From Pseudomonas sp. GGS8 (GTDB lineage: Bacteria; Pseudomonadota; Gammaproteobacteria; Pseudomonadales; Pseudomonadaceae), in NCBI RefSeq assembly GCF_024168645.1, contig NZ_JALJWF010000001.1:620001-684000 (forward strand): DNA of 64,000 bases, given 5' to 3'. Positions 19,390-29,467 of this stretch are shown one piece after another (the stretch's first letter is position 1; every line of letters starts with the position of its first letter). A program made the position numbers and the translations under genes. The notes under the pieces are model-generated. The model searched no databases. It worked only from the letters and a program-made list of their open reading frames with translations, and had not been told where the DNA came from.

Positions 19390-19482
19390 GGGAAAACACG
19401 CTCAAAAAATTAATGATCGGCAAAAACGGCCGATAACCAAACTATCGAGCATTTTGCCAGAGCTGAGCGTCGACCGAGAAAA

Positions 19483-20103
19483 ATGTCAGGCATTCAACGC
19501 ACATCGATAGGCTATATCTCGCCCCACGGCGATTTTGGCCTGCGAAATTCCCAAGCACTGAGCGGCGTCAGTCACCTGTGGCAAGATTTTTTTGCCCAGG
19601 CCCTGGCCGATCAGTCGGGCGATGTGGTGCCGGCGTCTCTCAACTTCCCACCGGTCGATCTCGACAGCCCGGTCGAACCGACCGTCGGCAGCGAGCTGTT
19701 GGCGCACATCATTTCCCAGCGTGAATGTGATGTGAAAGAAACCGAAGTCCGCCCGCCGGAGCCATTGTTCCTGCCGATTGCCGAGCTCGAAATGGACCTG
19801 GCCGACAAACCGTTCCCACCGTTCCCGCCGGAAGAAATCGTCGCGCAACAGAAACAACAGGACTTCGAAAGCGGCTGGGTTCGCCCGATCGTGCTGACCG
19901 CCGGTCAACCGCTGCCCGAGCCTGGCGTTGCGCCGCAACCGCGCCCGCTGCACTTGCCGATTGCCGAGTTCGAGCTCGACCTGCTGGACAAGCCGTTCCC
20001 GCCGTTCTCACCGCAAGAGTTGGTGGAACAGCAGAAACAACTCGATTTCGATAACGGCTGGGCGCGCCCGATCGTTCTGCAGAACCTGCGCATCGCCGCA
20101 TAA
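19483..20103 (+). CDS. Unrecognised protein with two tandem 44-residue repeats
   Basis: 206 aa, no signal peptide or membrane segment, acidic and proline-rich. Two near-identical units are visible. The first (about residues 95-138) has LPIAELEMDLADKPFPPF, EEIVAQQKQ and a GWVRPIVL end. The second (about 162-205) has LPIAEFELDLLDKPFPPF, QELVEQQKQ and a GWARPIVL end. They flank a short proline-rich linker. The N-terminal 80 residues (HLWQDFFAQALADQ) look helical. I know no function. The gene is divergent from rsmJ and convergent with the PEP-mutase-like gene. The repeat conservation at protein level argues that it is a real, selected gene. Confidence 0.75.
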   Translation: MSGIQRTSIGYISPHGDFGLRNSQALSGVSHLWQDFFAQALADQSGDVVPASLNFPPVDLDSPVEPTVGSELLAHIISQRECDVKETEVRPPEPLFLPIAELEMDLADKPFPPFPPEEIVAQQKQQDFESGWVRPIVLTAGQPLPEPGVAPQPRPLHLPIAEFELDLLDKPFPPFSPQELVEQQKQLDFDNGWARPIVLQNLRIAA

Positions 20104-20138
20104 CCCCTCAGCGGCCCAGCCATCACGGCCCGACCTCG

Positions 20139-20960
20139 TCAGCCTTTGAAGAATTGATTGGCCTTCTGGAACGGCATCGACCGGGAAGTGAAGCCGAAAG
20201 TCCCGTGTTGCTGGATTTCCTCGGCCGCGCGCAAGAACTCGCCATACGCTGCCAACGCCAGGGCCGAACCGACGCTGATGCGTTTGACGCCCATTTCACT
20301 CAACTGCGCCACCGTCAGCTTGAGCCCGCCGGACATCAACACATTCACCGGTTTCGGCGCCACGGCGCGGACCACCGCCAAGACTTCTTCAGCACTGCGC
20401 AGGCCCGGTGCGTAAAGCACGTCCGCGCCGGCCTCGGCGAACGCCTGCAAACGGCGAATGGTATCGTCGAGGTCTGGATTGCCGTGCAGAAAGTTCTCGG
20501 CACGGGCCGTCAACGTGAAGGGGAAAGGCAAACTGCGCGCCGCAGCGACGGCAGCTTCGATGCGCGCCACCGCATGCTCGAAGCAGTAGATGGGACCGTC
20601 CTCGCGCCCCGTGGCATCTTCGATCGAGCCGCCAACGGCACCAGCCTGGGCGGCCCGCAGAATACTTTGGGCGCACTCGGCGGGGTCGTCAGCGAAACCG
20701 TTTTCCAGATCGACCGCGACTGGCAGGTCGGTGGCCGCGACAATCGCTCGAACGTTCGCCAGGGTATCGTCGAGCGTCAACCCACCATCGGGGCGGCCCT
20801 GGGAAAAGGCGTAGCCGGCACTGGTCGTCGCCAGCGCCTCGAAGCCAAGGCTGGCGAGCATTTTCGCCGAGCCGGCGTCCCAGGGGTTGGGAATGACAAA
20901 AGCGCCCTCGCGTTCATGCAGTGCTTTGAACGCCTGGGCTCGAAGGGTTTGCGCATCCAT
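20139..20960 (-). CDS. Isocitrate lyase / PEP mutase superfamily enzyme
   Basis: 273 aa from ATG 20960, chosen over an upstream in-frame start because CAGGAG sits 7 nt before it. FVIPNPWDAGSAKMLASLGFEALATTSAG and PVAVDLENGFADDP (metal-binding acidic residues), GGSIEDATGRED, and the C-terminal VNVLMSGG are typical of the PEP mutase/oxaloacetate-decarboxylase-like group. The KKCGH motif of true isocitrate lyase is absent, so it probably cleaves or forms C-C or P-C bonds in a small 2-oxo acid; the substrate is unknown. It is the last gene of a three-gene unit with DUF72 and the 101-aa protein. Confidence 0.85.
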   Translation of the reverse strand: MDAQTLRAQAFKALHEREGAFVIPNPWDAGSAKMLASLGFEALATTSAGYAFSQGRPDGGLTLDDTLANVRAIVAATDLPVAVDLENGFADDPAECAQSILRAAQAGAVGGSIEDATGREDGPIYCFEHAVARIEAAVAAARSLPFPFTLTARAENFLHGNPDLDDTIRRLQAFAEAGADVLYAPGLRSAEEVLAVVRAVAPKPVNVLMSGGLKLTVAQLSEMGVKRISVGSALALAAYGEFLRAAEEIQQHGTFGFTSRSMPFQKANQFFKG

Positions 20961-20991
20961 TGGCAGACTCCTGAAAAAGGGAAAACCCGCT

Positions 20992-21852
20992 TCAGAGCAA
21001 GCCAAGTTGCTCGGCGGCGGGTTCTCTGTATAGCTCAGGCAGCGACGGCAAGCCAGGCAAACGTAACATCAGTTGTGCGTGAAAACGTTGAGCCAGTTTC
21101 GCCGCCAGCAGGTTATCGGCGGTGTGCAGGAAGATATACGGCGTGCGGCCCTCTTCGATCCAGACGGCGATTTTCTCGACCCACGGCACCAGGAACGGAT
21201 CGTTGGCTTCAAGCTCCGGATGGCCGATGAAACGCACCTGCGGAAACTGAGTGAACGCCGCAGGGCGAGGCGGCACTCTGGGCTTTTTCGATTGAGCGTG
21301 GAGCACCGAAGGATCGGTCGAGGTACAGCTGAACAACGCGCGCGGATCGAGGCAAATGCGCTCGACACCGCGGTCCAGCAACAGGCGATTGAGCATTCGC
21401 TCGGCATCTCCCTTGGCAAAGAATTCGTCATGCCGCACTTCGACCGCCAAGGGCCGGTCCACCGCATCGATAAAGCCGGCCAGCTCGGACAATCGTTGAG
21501 GGGTGAAGCTTTTCGATAATTGCAGCCAGAGGGGAGAAACCCGCTCACCCAGAGGGCTGAGCAATTGCAGAAAGGTCTCGACGGCGGTCAGTTGTTCGCG
21601 CAGGTCACCGCTGTGGCTGATGTCGCCGGGGAACTTGGCGGTGAAGCGAAAGTGTTCGGGCATGGTCTGGGCCCAGCGCTGCACCGTAGCGGCAGCCGGG
21701 CTCGCGTAGAAGGTCGTATTGCCTTCCACGGCGTTGAATACTTGCGAATAAAGATTGAGAAACTCGGCGGGCCTGGCGTCTTGGGGATACAGGTATTCGC
21801 GCCAGGCGTTTTCACTCCAGGACGGGCAGCCGAGGTAATAAGGCAGCACCAT
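20992..21852 (-). CDS. DUF72 family protein
   Basis: 286 aa from ATG 21852. YYLGCPSWSENAWREYLYP at the N-terminus, FNAVEGNTTFYASP, the FRFTAKFP strand, PLAVEVRHDEFF and a late YIFLHTADNLLAAKLA segment define DUF72, a TIM-barrel family of unknown function with a conserved glutamate-lined cavity. The start overlaps the stop of the upstream 101-aa gene as TGATG, indicating translational coupling. Confidence 0.9.
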   Translation of the reverse strand: MVLPYYLGCPSWSENAWREYLYPQDARPAEFLNLYSQVFNAVEGNTTFYASPAAATVQRWAQTMPEHFRFTAKFPGDISHSGDLREQLTAVETFLQLLSPLGERVSPLWLQLSKSFTPQRLSELAGFIDAVDRPLAVEVRHDEFFAKGDAERMLNRLLLDRGVERICLDPRALFSCTSTDPSVLHAQSKKPRVPPRPAAFTQFPQVRFIGHPELEANDPFLVPWVEKIAVWIEEGRTPYIFLHTADNLLAAKLAQRFHAQLMLRLPGLPSLPELYREPAAEQLGLL

Positions 21853-22157
21853 CAGATGTACAGATCGAGACCCAGTACATCCGCATCCCAATCGACAAAC
21901 GTGGCGGTGCTCAGGTAACTGGCCAGTGCCATCGCCACGCTTTTGCTCATGGCGCGGTGATAGATCATGTCTTGTTGACGCGCGGGGAGATTGCTCAGAC
22001 GTTGCGCGGAGGCTTTAGCAGCGCGGGCGGCCAGTTGCTCTTCGGTAGGGAATTCCAGCTCGCCGTCGATATCGACGGAGTCGTCTTCCACCACCTGGCC
22101 TTTGCGAGGCTTGCGCTTGATCGGGTAGGACTGAGAGGAAACGCCGTCTATACGCAT
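21852..22157 (-). CDS. Conserved small protein of unknown function upstream of DUF72
   Basis: 101 aa. A basic and acidic N-terminal half (SYPIKRKPRKGQVVEDDSV), then a helical AARAAKASAQRLSNLPARQQDMIYHRAMSKSVAMALASYLSTA segment (residues about 43-85). No signal peptide. Coupled by TGATG to the DUF72 gene. I recognise no domain. Confidence 0.75.
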   Translation of the reverse strand: MRIDGVSSQSYPIKRKPRKGQVVEDDSVDIDGELEFPTEEQLAARAAKASAQRLSNLPARQQDMIYHRAMSKSVAMALASYLSTATFVDWDADVLGLDLYI

Positions 22158-22303
22158 AAGTGCATGCTCGGTATCGATGATGGCAGTCTAGTGGCGCATA
22201 GCCCACTTCGCAAACCGCCGAGTGATAACTAGAACACATAAAAGCGAAAAGGTTTAAAAGCGCGGGTTAGAAATTGACGATTGGCGCTGGCTGGTAGACC
22301 GTC

Positions 22304-22367
22304 ATCGCGGGCAAGCCCGCTCCCACAGGATCTCCGCGTACCCTGTGGGAGCGGGCTTGCCCGCGAT
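22304..22367. repeat. REP doublet (tight inverted pair)
   Basis: ATCGCGGGCAAGCCCGCTCC... (from 22304) faces its inverse ...GGAGCGGGCTTGCCCGCGAT (to 22367) with only about 12 nt between the CCCACAGG and CCTGTGGG ends. It lies just downstream of tsaB and can fold into one long hairpin. Confidence 0.92.
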
Positions 22368-22389
22368 TGGACCGGCTCGGTCTGGGAAA

Positions 22390-23064
22390 TTAACGCGCTT
22401 TGGGCGTCGCGACTTTATCGCGCAAATAAACCGGCTGCGCCTGATCGGCCACGATCGCTTCACCGCGTTCCCAGGCGAAACGCGCCAGGGTCAGCAGGTC
22501 TTCGGCGTGGGGCAACATGCCCGCGTCCTGGCCGCTCAGGTTGATGGCAATACGCTCGGCATAACCCCAACCGGTACCCGCGCCGAACCACTCGCCGCTG
22601 GCATCGACCGGCAACGCGGCGGCTTCCGGAGGCAATACCGCTTCATTGCCCACCAGCCGCATCTCCCCCGCCGTTTCGCGGTAGCAGCCCCAATACACCT
22701 CATCCATGCGCGCATCGATGGCCGCCGCGACCTGGCTGACGCCGTGTTCGCGATAAGCCCGCTGGGCGAGCACGGCGAGATTGGAGACCGGCAATACCGG
22801 ACGGTCCAGCGCAAACGCCAGCCCCTGCACCACGCCGATGGCGATGCGCACCCCGGTGAACGCGCCCGGCCCGCGACCGAACGCAATGGCATCGACCGCT
22901 TGCAGGGTGGTCCCGGCATCGGCCAGCAGTTGCTGGATCATCGGCAGCAGCTTCTGTGCATGCAGGCGCGGGATCACCTCGTAATGGCTCGTGACCTTGC
23001 CGTCATGCAGCAAAGCAACGGAGCAAGCTTCAGTCGCGGTGTCCAGGGCCAGCAAGGTGCTCAT
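22390..23064 (-). CDS. tsaB: tRNA t6A37 threonylcarbamoyladenosine biosynthesis protein TsaB
   Basis: 224 aa from ATG 23064 (MSTLLALDTATEACSVALL). The ASKHA-type phosphate loop LALDTATEACSVAL, HAQKLLPMI, and the GRGPGAFTGVRIAIGVVQGLA motif are diagnostic. TsaB is the scaffold partner of TsaD in making t6A at position 37 of ANN-decoding tRNAs. It follows adk after 93 nt containing a terminator-like hairpin, so some read-through from adk is likely. Confidence 0.93.
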   Translation of the reverse strand: MSTLLALDTATEACSVALLHDGKVTSHYEVIPRLHAQKLLPMIQQLLADAGTTLQAVDAIAFGRGPGAFTGVRIAIGVVQGLAFALDRPVLPVSNLAVLAQRAYREHGVSQVAAAIDARMDEVYWGCYRETAGEMRLVGNEAVLPPEAAALPVDASGEWFGAGTGWGYAERIAINLSGQDAGMLPHAEDLLTLARFAWERGEAIVADQAQPVYLRDKVATPKAR

Positions 23065-23099
23065 CGATGTATCCGTAAGAGAGGTCTGAAAAAGTGCGC

Positions 23100-23135
23100 C
23101 AGTATAAACAACTACGGCCCGCAAGCGGGCCGTAG
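23100..23135 (-). terminator. Terminator or attenuator downstream of adk
   Basis: 11-bp perfect stem CTACGGCCCGC / GCGGGCCGTAG (23112-23135) with a 2-nt loop. On the minus strand it is followed by TTGTTTAT. Confidence 0.8.
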
Positions 23136-23157
23136 AAGATGAAGCCGATCAGACTTT

Positions 23158-24108
<951 letters not shown>

Positions 24109-26739
24109 TTAGCCGGTATTTCGCAAACCGGCGGCAATCCCCGCCACAGACACCAGCAACGCCTGTTCTACCGGGCTGCCCTGCGCCTCGTCCTGTTGCC
24201 GTGAACGGGCCAACAGTTCGGCCTGCAATAGATGTAGCGGGTCGAGGTAGGTGTTGCGCAAGCGGATGAATTCAAGGGTGTCTGGGCTATGTGCCAGCAG
24301 CTGAGACTGACCAGTCAACCCCAGGACCACCGAGCAAGCCTGCGACAATAGGTCGCGTAAATGCGCGCCCAAAGGGAGCAAATCCGGCTCGACCAGGCGC
24401 TCATCGTAAGACCGGGCAATATCGGCGTCGGCCTTGGCCAACACCATCTCCAGCATATCGATGCGGGTCCGGAAGAACGGCCATTGCTCACGCATTTGCC
24501 CCAACAACGCCCCTTCACCGCGCTCCAGCGCCTTGCTCAGCGCCGCTTCCCAGCCAAGCCAGGCTGGCAGCATCAGGCGCGTCTGGGTCCAGCCGAAAAT
24601 CCACGGAATGGCCCGCAGGCTTTCAATGCCGCCAGCCCGGCGCTTGGCCGGACGGCTGCCCAACGGCAACCGTCCCAACTCCTGTTCCGGGGTGGACTGG
24701 CGGAAATACTCGACGAACTGCGGATTTTCCCGCACCACGGCGCGGTAAGCCTTGACCCCATCGGCGGCCAGTTCGTCCATCAAGTGGCGCCAGGCAGGCT
24801 CAGGGGGTGGCGGTGGCAGCAAGGTCGCTTCCAGCACCGCCGCCAGGTACAGATTGAGGTTTTGCTCGGCGATGTCCGGCAGGCCGAATTTGAAACGAAT
24901 CATTTCCCCCTGCTCGGTGGTGCGGAAACGCCCCGCCACCGACCCCGGCGGCTGCGACAGAATCGCTGCGTGCGCCGGGCCGCCACCACGGCCCACGGTG
25001 CCGCCGCGACCGTGGAACAACAGCAGTTCCACTTGTTGCTCACGGCAGATGTCGACCAAACGCTCCTGCGCCCGATACTGCGCCCAAGCTGCCGCCGTGG
25101 TGCCGGCGTCCTTGGCCGAGTCCGAATAGCCGATCATCACTTCCTGTGGCCCTTGCAGGCGCGAGCGATAGCCGGGCAGCAGCAACAGTTTTTCAATCAC
25201 CGGGCCCGCGTTGTCGAGGTCGGCGAGAGTTTCGAACAACGGCACCACGCGCATCGGCCGCAATACACCGGATTCTTTAAGCAGCAATTGCACAGCCAGC
25301 ACGTCGGAAGCGGCGCCAGCCATGGAAATCACATACGAGCCGAGGGAGGCCCCCGGCGCGGCAGCGATTTCCCGGCACGTCGCCAGCACTTCGGCGGTGT
25401 CGGCAGACGGTTTGAAATACGCCGGCAGCAACGGCCGGCGATTGTTCAGCTCGCGCATCAGGAAGGCGATGCGCTCCTCTTCGCTCCAATCCTCATAACG
25501 GCCCAGGCCAAGGTAATCGGTGATTTCGGTCATGGCCGCGGTGTGACGCGAGGAGTCCTGTCGCACATCAAGGCGCACCAGAAACAGCCCGAATGTCACC
25601 GCACGGCGCAGGCAATCGAGCAACGGACCGTCGGCGATGACGCCCATGCCGCACTCATGCAGCGAGTGGTAGCACAGCTCCAGCGGGTCCAGCAGGTCGC
25701 GGTTGTTTTGCAGCACATCGGCGGACGCCGGCGTGGTGGCCGTCAGGGAGGCCTGGGCCCAGTTACGGGTCGCGCGCAGGCGTTCACGCAACTGTTTGAG
25801 TACCGCGCGGTAAGGCTCGGCGCTGTCGCCAGCCTTGGCTTTCAGGGCGTCGCTGGCCTGCTGCATCGACAACTCGGCGGCGAGGTGATCGACATCGCGC
25901 ACATACAAATCGGCGGCCATCCAGCGTGCCAGCAGCAATACTTCGCGGGTCACGGCGGCGGTGACGTTCGGGTTGCCATCGCGGTCGCCGCCCATCCACG
26001 AAGCAAAGCGAATCGGCGCGGCTTCCAGTGGCAAGTGCAGGCCAGTGGCGGCATACAGGGCCTGATCGGCCTTGCGCAAATAGTTGGGAATCGCCTGCCA
26101 CAGCGAATGCTCGATCACTGCAAAGCCCCACTTGGCTTCGTCCACCGGTGTCGGGCGGGTGCGGCGGATTTCTTCGGTGTGCCAGGCTTCGGCGATCAGG
26201 CGCTGCAACGTGGTCTTGATCTGTTCGCGCTCGGCGCTGGTCAGGTCGCGATGATCCTGCGCCGCCAGTTGCGCGGCGATCGCGTCGTACTTCTGGATCA
26301 GCGTGCGACGCGCCACTTCGGTAGGGTGCGCGGTCAATACCAGCTCGATGTCTACCCGGCCCAATTGGCGGGCCAGGGATTCGGCGTCATGGCCCGCAGT
26401 CAACAGGCGAGCGAGCAGCTCCGGCAACACGCGGGCCTCGAACGGCGCGGGTTGTGACTCTTCGCGGCGGTGAATCAGCTGATATTGCTCGGCGATATTG
26501 GCCAGGTTGAGGAACTGGTTGAACGCCCGCGCCACCGGCAGCAACTCGTCTTCGCTCAACTGGTTGAGGCTGGCGCTGAGTTCGGCGTCCATCGAACCGC
26601 GACGGTCAGCCTTGGCGCCTTTGCGGATCTGCTCGATCTTGTCGAGAAAGCCGTCCCCATACTGTTCACGAATGGTGTTACCCAACAGCTCACCCAACAG
26701 GTGAACGTCCTCGCGCAAGCGTGCATCAATATCAGTCAT
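24109..26739 (-). CDS. ppc: Phosphoenolpyruvate carboxylase
   Basis: 876 aa from ATG 26739 ([20 protein letters not shown]), selected over a start 59 codons upstream because GGAGAA precedes it and the N-terminus then matches the family. Catalytic [46 protein letters not shown] and the C-terminal ...GLRNTG are intact. It makes oxaloacetate from PEP and bicarbonate, replenishing the TCA cycle. Monocistronic and divergent from the 26957 gene. Confidence 0.97.
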   Translation of the reverse strand: MTDIDARLREDVHLLGELLGNTIREQYGDGFLDKIEQIRKGAKADRRGSMDAELSASLNQLSEDELLPVARAFNQFLNLANIAEQYQLIHRREESQPAPFEARVLPELLARLLTAGHDAESLARQLGRVDIELVLTAHPTEVARRTLIQKYDAIAAQLAAQDHRDLTSAEREQIKTTLQRLIAEAWHTEEIRRTRPTPVDEAKWGFAVIEHSLWQAIPNYLRKADQALYAATGLHLPLEAAPIRFASWMGGDRDGNPNVTAAVTREVLLLARWMAADLYVRDVDHLAAELSMQQASDALKAKAGDSAEPYRAVLKQLRERLRATRNWAQASLTATTPASADVLQNNRDLLDPLELCYHSLHECGMGVIADGPLLDCLRRAVTFGLFLVRLDVRQDSSRHTAAMTEITDYLGLGRYEDWSEEERIAFLMRELNNRRPLLPAYFKPSADTAEVLATCREIAAAPGASLGSYVISMAGAASDVLAVQLLLKESGVLRPMRVVPLFETLADLDNAGPVIEKLLLLPGYRSRLQGPQEVMIGYSDSAKDAGTTAAAWAQYRAQERLVDICREQQVELLLFHGRGGTVGRGGGPAHAAILSQPPGSVAGRFRTTEQGEMIRFKFGLPDIAEQNLNLYLAAVLEATLLPPPPPEPAWRHLMDELAADGVKAYRAVVRENPQFVEYFRQSTPEQELGRLPLGSRPAKRRAGGIESLRAIPWIFGWTQTRLMLPAWLGWEAALSKALERGEGALLGQMREQWPFFRTRIDMLEMVLAKADADIARSYDERLVEPDLLPLGAHLRDLLSQACSVVLGLTGQSQLLAHSPDTLEFIRLRNTYLDPLHLLQAELLARSRQQDEAQGSPVEQALLVSVAGIAAGLRNTG

Positions 26740-26956
26740 CAGCAGTTCTCCAGCGAAAATCCGGGCGGCTATGCTTTGGTATAAGAGGCTTTGAATAGAG
26801 AGTGCCGCTGTAAAGCGGTTCTTACAAGTAAGCGAAGGGGAACTGCAAACCCCAAACGTTGCAGCTAATCTCAACATCAAGCCGTACAACGGCTTACACC
26901 GGCCACCGCCGGACACTCACCCGGCCTGCCACGAGCAGGTGCGCAATGAGGTCATT

Positions 26957-27301
26957 ATGAAAATCCGCGAGCTCGCCAAGCACTGGGAAGAAAACGCCAA
27001 GGGTCGCCTGACCGACTCTGGTTACACGATTCGTCTGGACGTGGAAGCCGCCGCACGGCTGGCGGCGATTATCGATATGTACCCCAAGCGGCACCCTGAA
27101 GAGCTGCTCGGAGAATTGATCGGCGCCGCCCTGGAAGAGCTCGAAGCGAGCTTTCCATATGTTAAAGGGTCGACAGTAGTCGCCACCGATGAAGAAGGCG
27201 ATCCGCTGTACGAAGATGTCGGTCCGACCCCGCGTTTTCTCGCGTTGTCCCGTCGTCATTTGCACGATTTGTCGACCGAAAACGACAAGCCAAAACACTG
27301 A
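26957..27301 (+). CDS. Conserved small cytoplasmic protein, function unknown
   Basis: 114 aa from ATG 26957. MKIRELAKHWEENAKGRL begins an amphipathic helix; the YTIRLDVEAAARLAAIIDMYPKRHPEELLGELIGAALEELE segment (residues about 24-64) resembles a ribbon-helix-helix-like stretch, and the C-terminus is acidic and basic mixed. It is next to ppc in other pseudomonads as I recall, where it has been labelled a pilin assembly protein without clear support. I would not assign a function. Confidence 0.75.
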   Translation: MKIRELAKHWEENAKGRLTDSGYTIRLDVEAAARLAAIIDMYPKRHPEELLGELIGAALEELEASFPYVKGSTVVATDEEGDPLYEDVGPTPRFLALSRRHLHDLSTENDKPKH

Positions 27302-27612
27302 CCCGACCAATTCAAACCTGTGGGAGCGAACCTGCTCGCTCCCACAGGAGTTGCACTTCCCTTCAATAATTGCGTATGTCCGATCATGCAAAAGGTCGGC
27401 AATCCCCCTGACATCGCGAAAGTTCCCGACCTTGAGCCTTGTCCGCCCGGTCAAGGTTTTTCCGGCGACAGGCCATTTTCTCTGAACTTTTAAAAAACGC
27501 CTCGGGTCAACCCAGTAACCACGCCTGGGACGGCCGTTTCAATATGCTCTGGAAATCGAAGGTTGCGGCTCCTTGCCCAGGATGGGTTCAGATGTTTTTC
27601 AGGAGTTATCCA
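27302..27612. other. Intergenic region with a REP-like hairpin and a candidate AlgU promoter
   Basis: 311 nt. It contains the compact palindrome CCTGTGGGAGCGA / TCGCTCCCACAGG (27317-27348, 13-bp stem), which probably ends the upstream transcript, and the GAACTT promoter element at 27484. No gene is seen. Confidence 0.7.
27484..27510 (+). promoter_or_regulatory. Candidate AlgU (sigma-22) promoter of the lptF operon
   Basis: GAACTT (27484-27489), 17-nt spacer, TCAA (27507-27510), close to the AlgU consensus GAACTT-N16/17-TCtgA. It sits about 100 nt before the lipoprotein gene. In P. aeruginosa the lptF locus is known to depend on AlgU, which supports the reading. Confidence 0.6.
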
Positions 27613-28026
27613 ATGGAGTTGAAAACCATGAAGACCAGCACTGCTTCATCCTCGTATACCCACCTGCGCGGTCTCAAACTGGCGGCCCTGGCCATCGGCA
27701 GCAGCCTGGTTCTGGCCGGATGCGCCGGCAACCCGCCGACCGAGCAATACGCCGTGACCCAATCGGCCGTGAACAGCGCCGTCAGCGCCGGTGGCACCGA
27801 ATTCGCCGCGGTGGAAATGAAATCCGCTCAGGACAAACTCAAACAAGCCGAAATCGCCCTGCATGACAAAAAGTATGACGAGGCCAAGGTTCTGGCCGAG
27901 CAGGCCGAGTGGGACGCCCGAGTGGCAGAACGCAAAGCCCAGGCGATGAAAGCCGAACAAGCTGTAAAGGACTCACAGAAAGGTGTTCAGGAACTGCGTC
28001 AGGAAAGTCAGCGCACCGTGCAGTAA
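27613..28026 (+). CDS. DUF4398-type outer-envelope lipoprotein
   Basis: 137 aa from ATG 27613 with AGGAG 7 nt upstream. The lipobox SLVLAGCAG gives a lipoprotein. Mature part is helical (AVEMKSAQDKLKQAEIALHDKKYDEAKVLAEQAEWDARVAERKAQAMKAEQ) as in DUF4398, the domain also seen at the start of LptF-like proteins. It is 56 nt upstream of lptF and almost certainly co-transcribed from the AlgU-like promoter. Role: probably envelope structure under cell-wall stress. Confidence 0.85.
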   Translation: MELKTMKTSTASSSYTHLRGLKLAALAIGSSLVLAGCAGNPPTEQYAVTQSAVNSAVSAGGTEFAAVEMKSAQDKLKQAEIALHDKKYDEAKVLAEQAEWDARVAERKAQAMKAEQAVKDSQKGVQELRQESQRTVQ

Positions 28027-28082
28027 GCGCGCATCCCGACTTTCAGGCCTGACACTCTTATCGATAGAAAGGACGAACCACT

Positions 28083-28871
28083 ATGCACAAACAATTGATG
28101 ATACCCGCCCTCCTGGCCGCAAGCGTTGCACTGGCTGCCTGCTCCACACCGCCCAACACAAACCTGGAGCAAGCCCGCACCAACTACGCCGGCCTGCAAG
28201 CCAACCCGCAAGCCAGTAAAGTCGCGGCACTGGAGACCAAAGACGCCAGCGATTACCTGGACAAGGCCGACAAGGCTTACCAGGACAAGGAAGACCAGAA
28301 CAAGGTTGACCAGCTGGCTTACCTGACCAATCAGCGCGTTGAAGTGGCGAAGCAGACCATTGCCCTGCGCACCGCCGAAAACAACCTGAAAAACGCCGCG
28401 GCTCAACGGGCCCAGGCGCGTCTGGATGCCCGCGACCAGCAGATCAAACAGCTGCAGGCCAGCCTCAACGCCAAGCAGACCGATCGCGGCACGTTGGTAA
28501 CGTTCGGCGACGTGCTGTTCGCCACCAACAAGGCTGAGCTGAAATCCAACGGTCTGGTGAACATCAACAAACTGGCGCAGTTCCTTCAGGAAAACCCCGA
28601 CCGTAAAGTGATTGTCGAAGGCTACACCGACAGCACCGGCGCGGCGTCGTACAACCAGTCGCTGTCCGAGCGCCGCGCGACGTCGGTTCAAGTGGCGCTG
28701 ATCAAGATGGGTGTCGACCCGGCGCGCATCGTGGTCCAGGGTTATGGCAAGGAATACCCGGTGGCCGAAAATACCAGCGTTTCTGGCCGTGCGATGAACC
28801 GTCGGGTGGAAGTGACCATTTCCAATGACAACCAGCCGGTGATTCCGCGTTCGGCGGTCAGCTCTAACTGA
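28083..28871 (+). CDS. lptF: OmpA-family lipoprotein LptF
   Basis: 262 aa. Lipobox SVALAACST, a DUF4398-like helical region (residues 25-130, many A, K, Q), then an OmpA peptidoglycan-binding domain (ENPDRKVIVEGYTDSTGAASYNQSLSERRA..., about 165-250) ending NRRVEVTI. It would tether the outer membrane to peptidoglycan. Gene order after ppc, size and fold match P. aeruginosa LptF, which is raised in mucoid, AlgU-active cells. A terminator follows. Confidence 0.85.
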   Translation: MHKQLMIPALLAASVALAACSTPPNTNLEQARTNYAGLQANPQASKVAALETKDASDYLDKADKAYQDKEDQNKVDQLAYLTNQRVEVAKQTIALRTAENNLKNAAAQRAQARLDARDQQIKQLQASLNAKQTDRGTLVTFGDVLFATNKAELKSNGLVNINKLAQFLQENPDRKVIVEGYTDSTGAASYNQSLSERRATSVQVALIKMGVDPARIVVQGYGKEYPVAENTSVSGRAMNRRVEVTISNDNQPVIPRSAVSSN

Positions 28872-28889
28872 GCTTCGTCTGAAACACAA

Positions 28890-28924
28890 AAGCCCCGTCT
28901 GATCGGATCAGGCGGGGCTTCTTA
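28890..28924 (+). terminator. Terminator of the lptF operon
   Basis: AAGCCCCG and CGGGGCTT arms with a second stem, CTGATC / GATCAG, inside; a short T-rich tail (CTTATT) follows. Confidence 0.85.
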
Positions 28925-28956
28925 TTGATCGAACACTTGTCCTGGGGCCAAGCAAC

Positions 28957-29109
28957 CCTGTGGCGAGGGGGCTTGTCGGACCGCCGCACCGCCCCGTTCG
29001 GCTGCGAAGCAGTCGTGAAACCATCCCGCAAGGTGTACCTGACAAAACGCGAATGCAGGTTTTAGGGCCGCTTCGCGACCCAACGGGGGCAAGCCCCCTC
29101 GCCACAAGG
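28957..29109. repeat. About 150-bp imperfect palindromic element, copy 1
   Basis: Begins CCTGTGGCGAGGGGGCTT and ends with the inverse, AAGCCCCCTCGCCACAAGG. Internal segments GGCTGCGAAGCAGTCGT and GGGCCGCTTCGCGACCC are also shared with copy 2 at 57128-57264. It has no coding content; the in-frame ORFs through it are not conserved between copies. Confidence 0.85.
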
Positions 29110-29137
29110 GTTCATCTTTGCCAATGGAGGTGGGATT

Positions 29138-29467
29138 TTACTGTTCGAGTTTTTGCGGGGTTTCCTGGCCCATGCAGCGCACGGCTTTTTTCTTGTTGTT
29201 GACCAGTACGCCAGTCAAGCCTTTCTGTTCGGTGTCAAACATCACCAGCACGCCATCAATGCACTGCGCCACTTGCGCGGCCGGTTCCAGGGAGATTTTG
29301 TAGTCTTCGCCCGGCACGGTCTTGAGCATGGTGAAGTCGCTGAGCAGCAACGCATCCTCAGGTTTGGCGAAGTGCAGGTAACCGTACCACCACAAGGCTC
29401 CGACGGTGCCGAGGATGCTGCAAATACCGGTGATGATCAGCGGGATGGCGTTACGTTCTTCACTCAT
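29138..29467 (-). CDS. Small membrane-anchored protein of unknown function
   Basis: 109 aa. A short cytoplasmic start (MSEERNAIPL) leads to one transmembrane segment at about 9-30 (IITGICSILGTVGALWWYGYL). The rest is a periplasmic domain with two cysteines (AAQVAQCIDGVL and KKAVRCMGQ) that could form a disulfide. The start overlaps the stop of the hydrolase gene by ATGA, so it is the end of a coupled operon. Confidence 0.8.
   Translation of the reverse strand: MSEERNAIPLIITGICSILGTVGALWWYGYLHFAKPEDALLLSDFTMLKTVPGEDYKISLEPAAQVAQCIDGVLVMFDTEQKGLTGVLVNNKKKAVRCMGQETPQKLEQ

Noticed and set aside
24361..26457. 698-codon plus-strand ORF opposite ppc
   Set aside because: Antisense shadow; ppc has all catalytic motifs.
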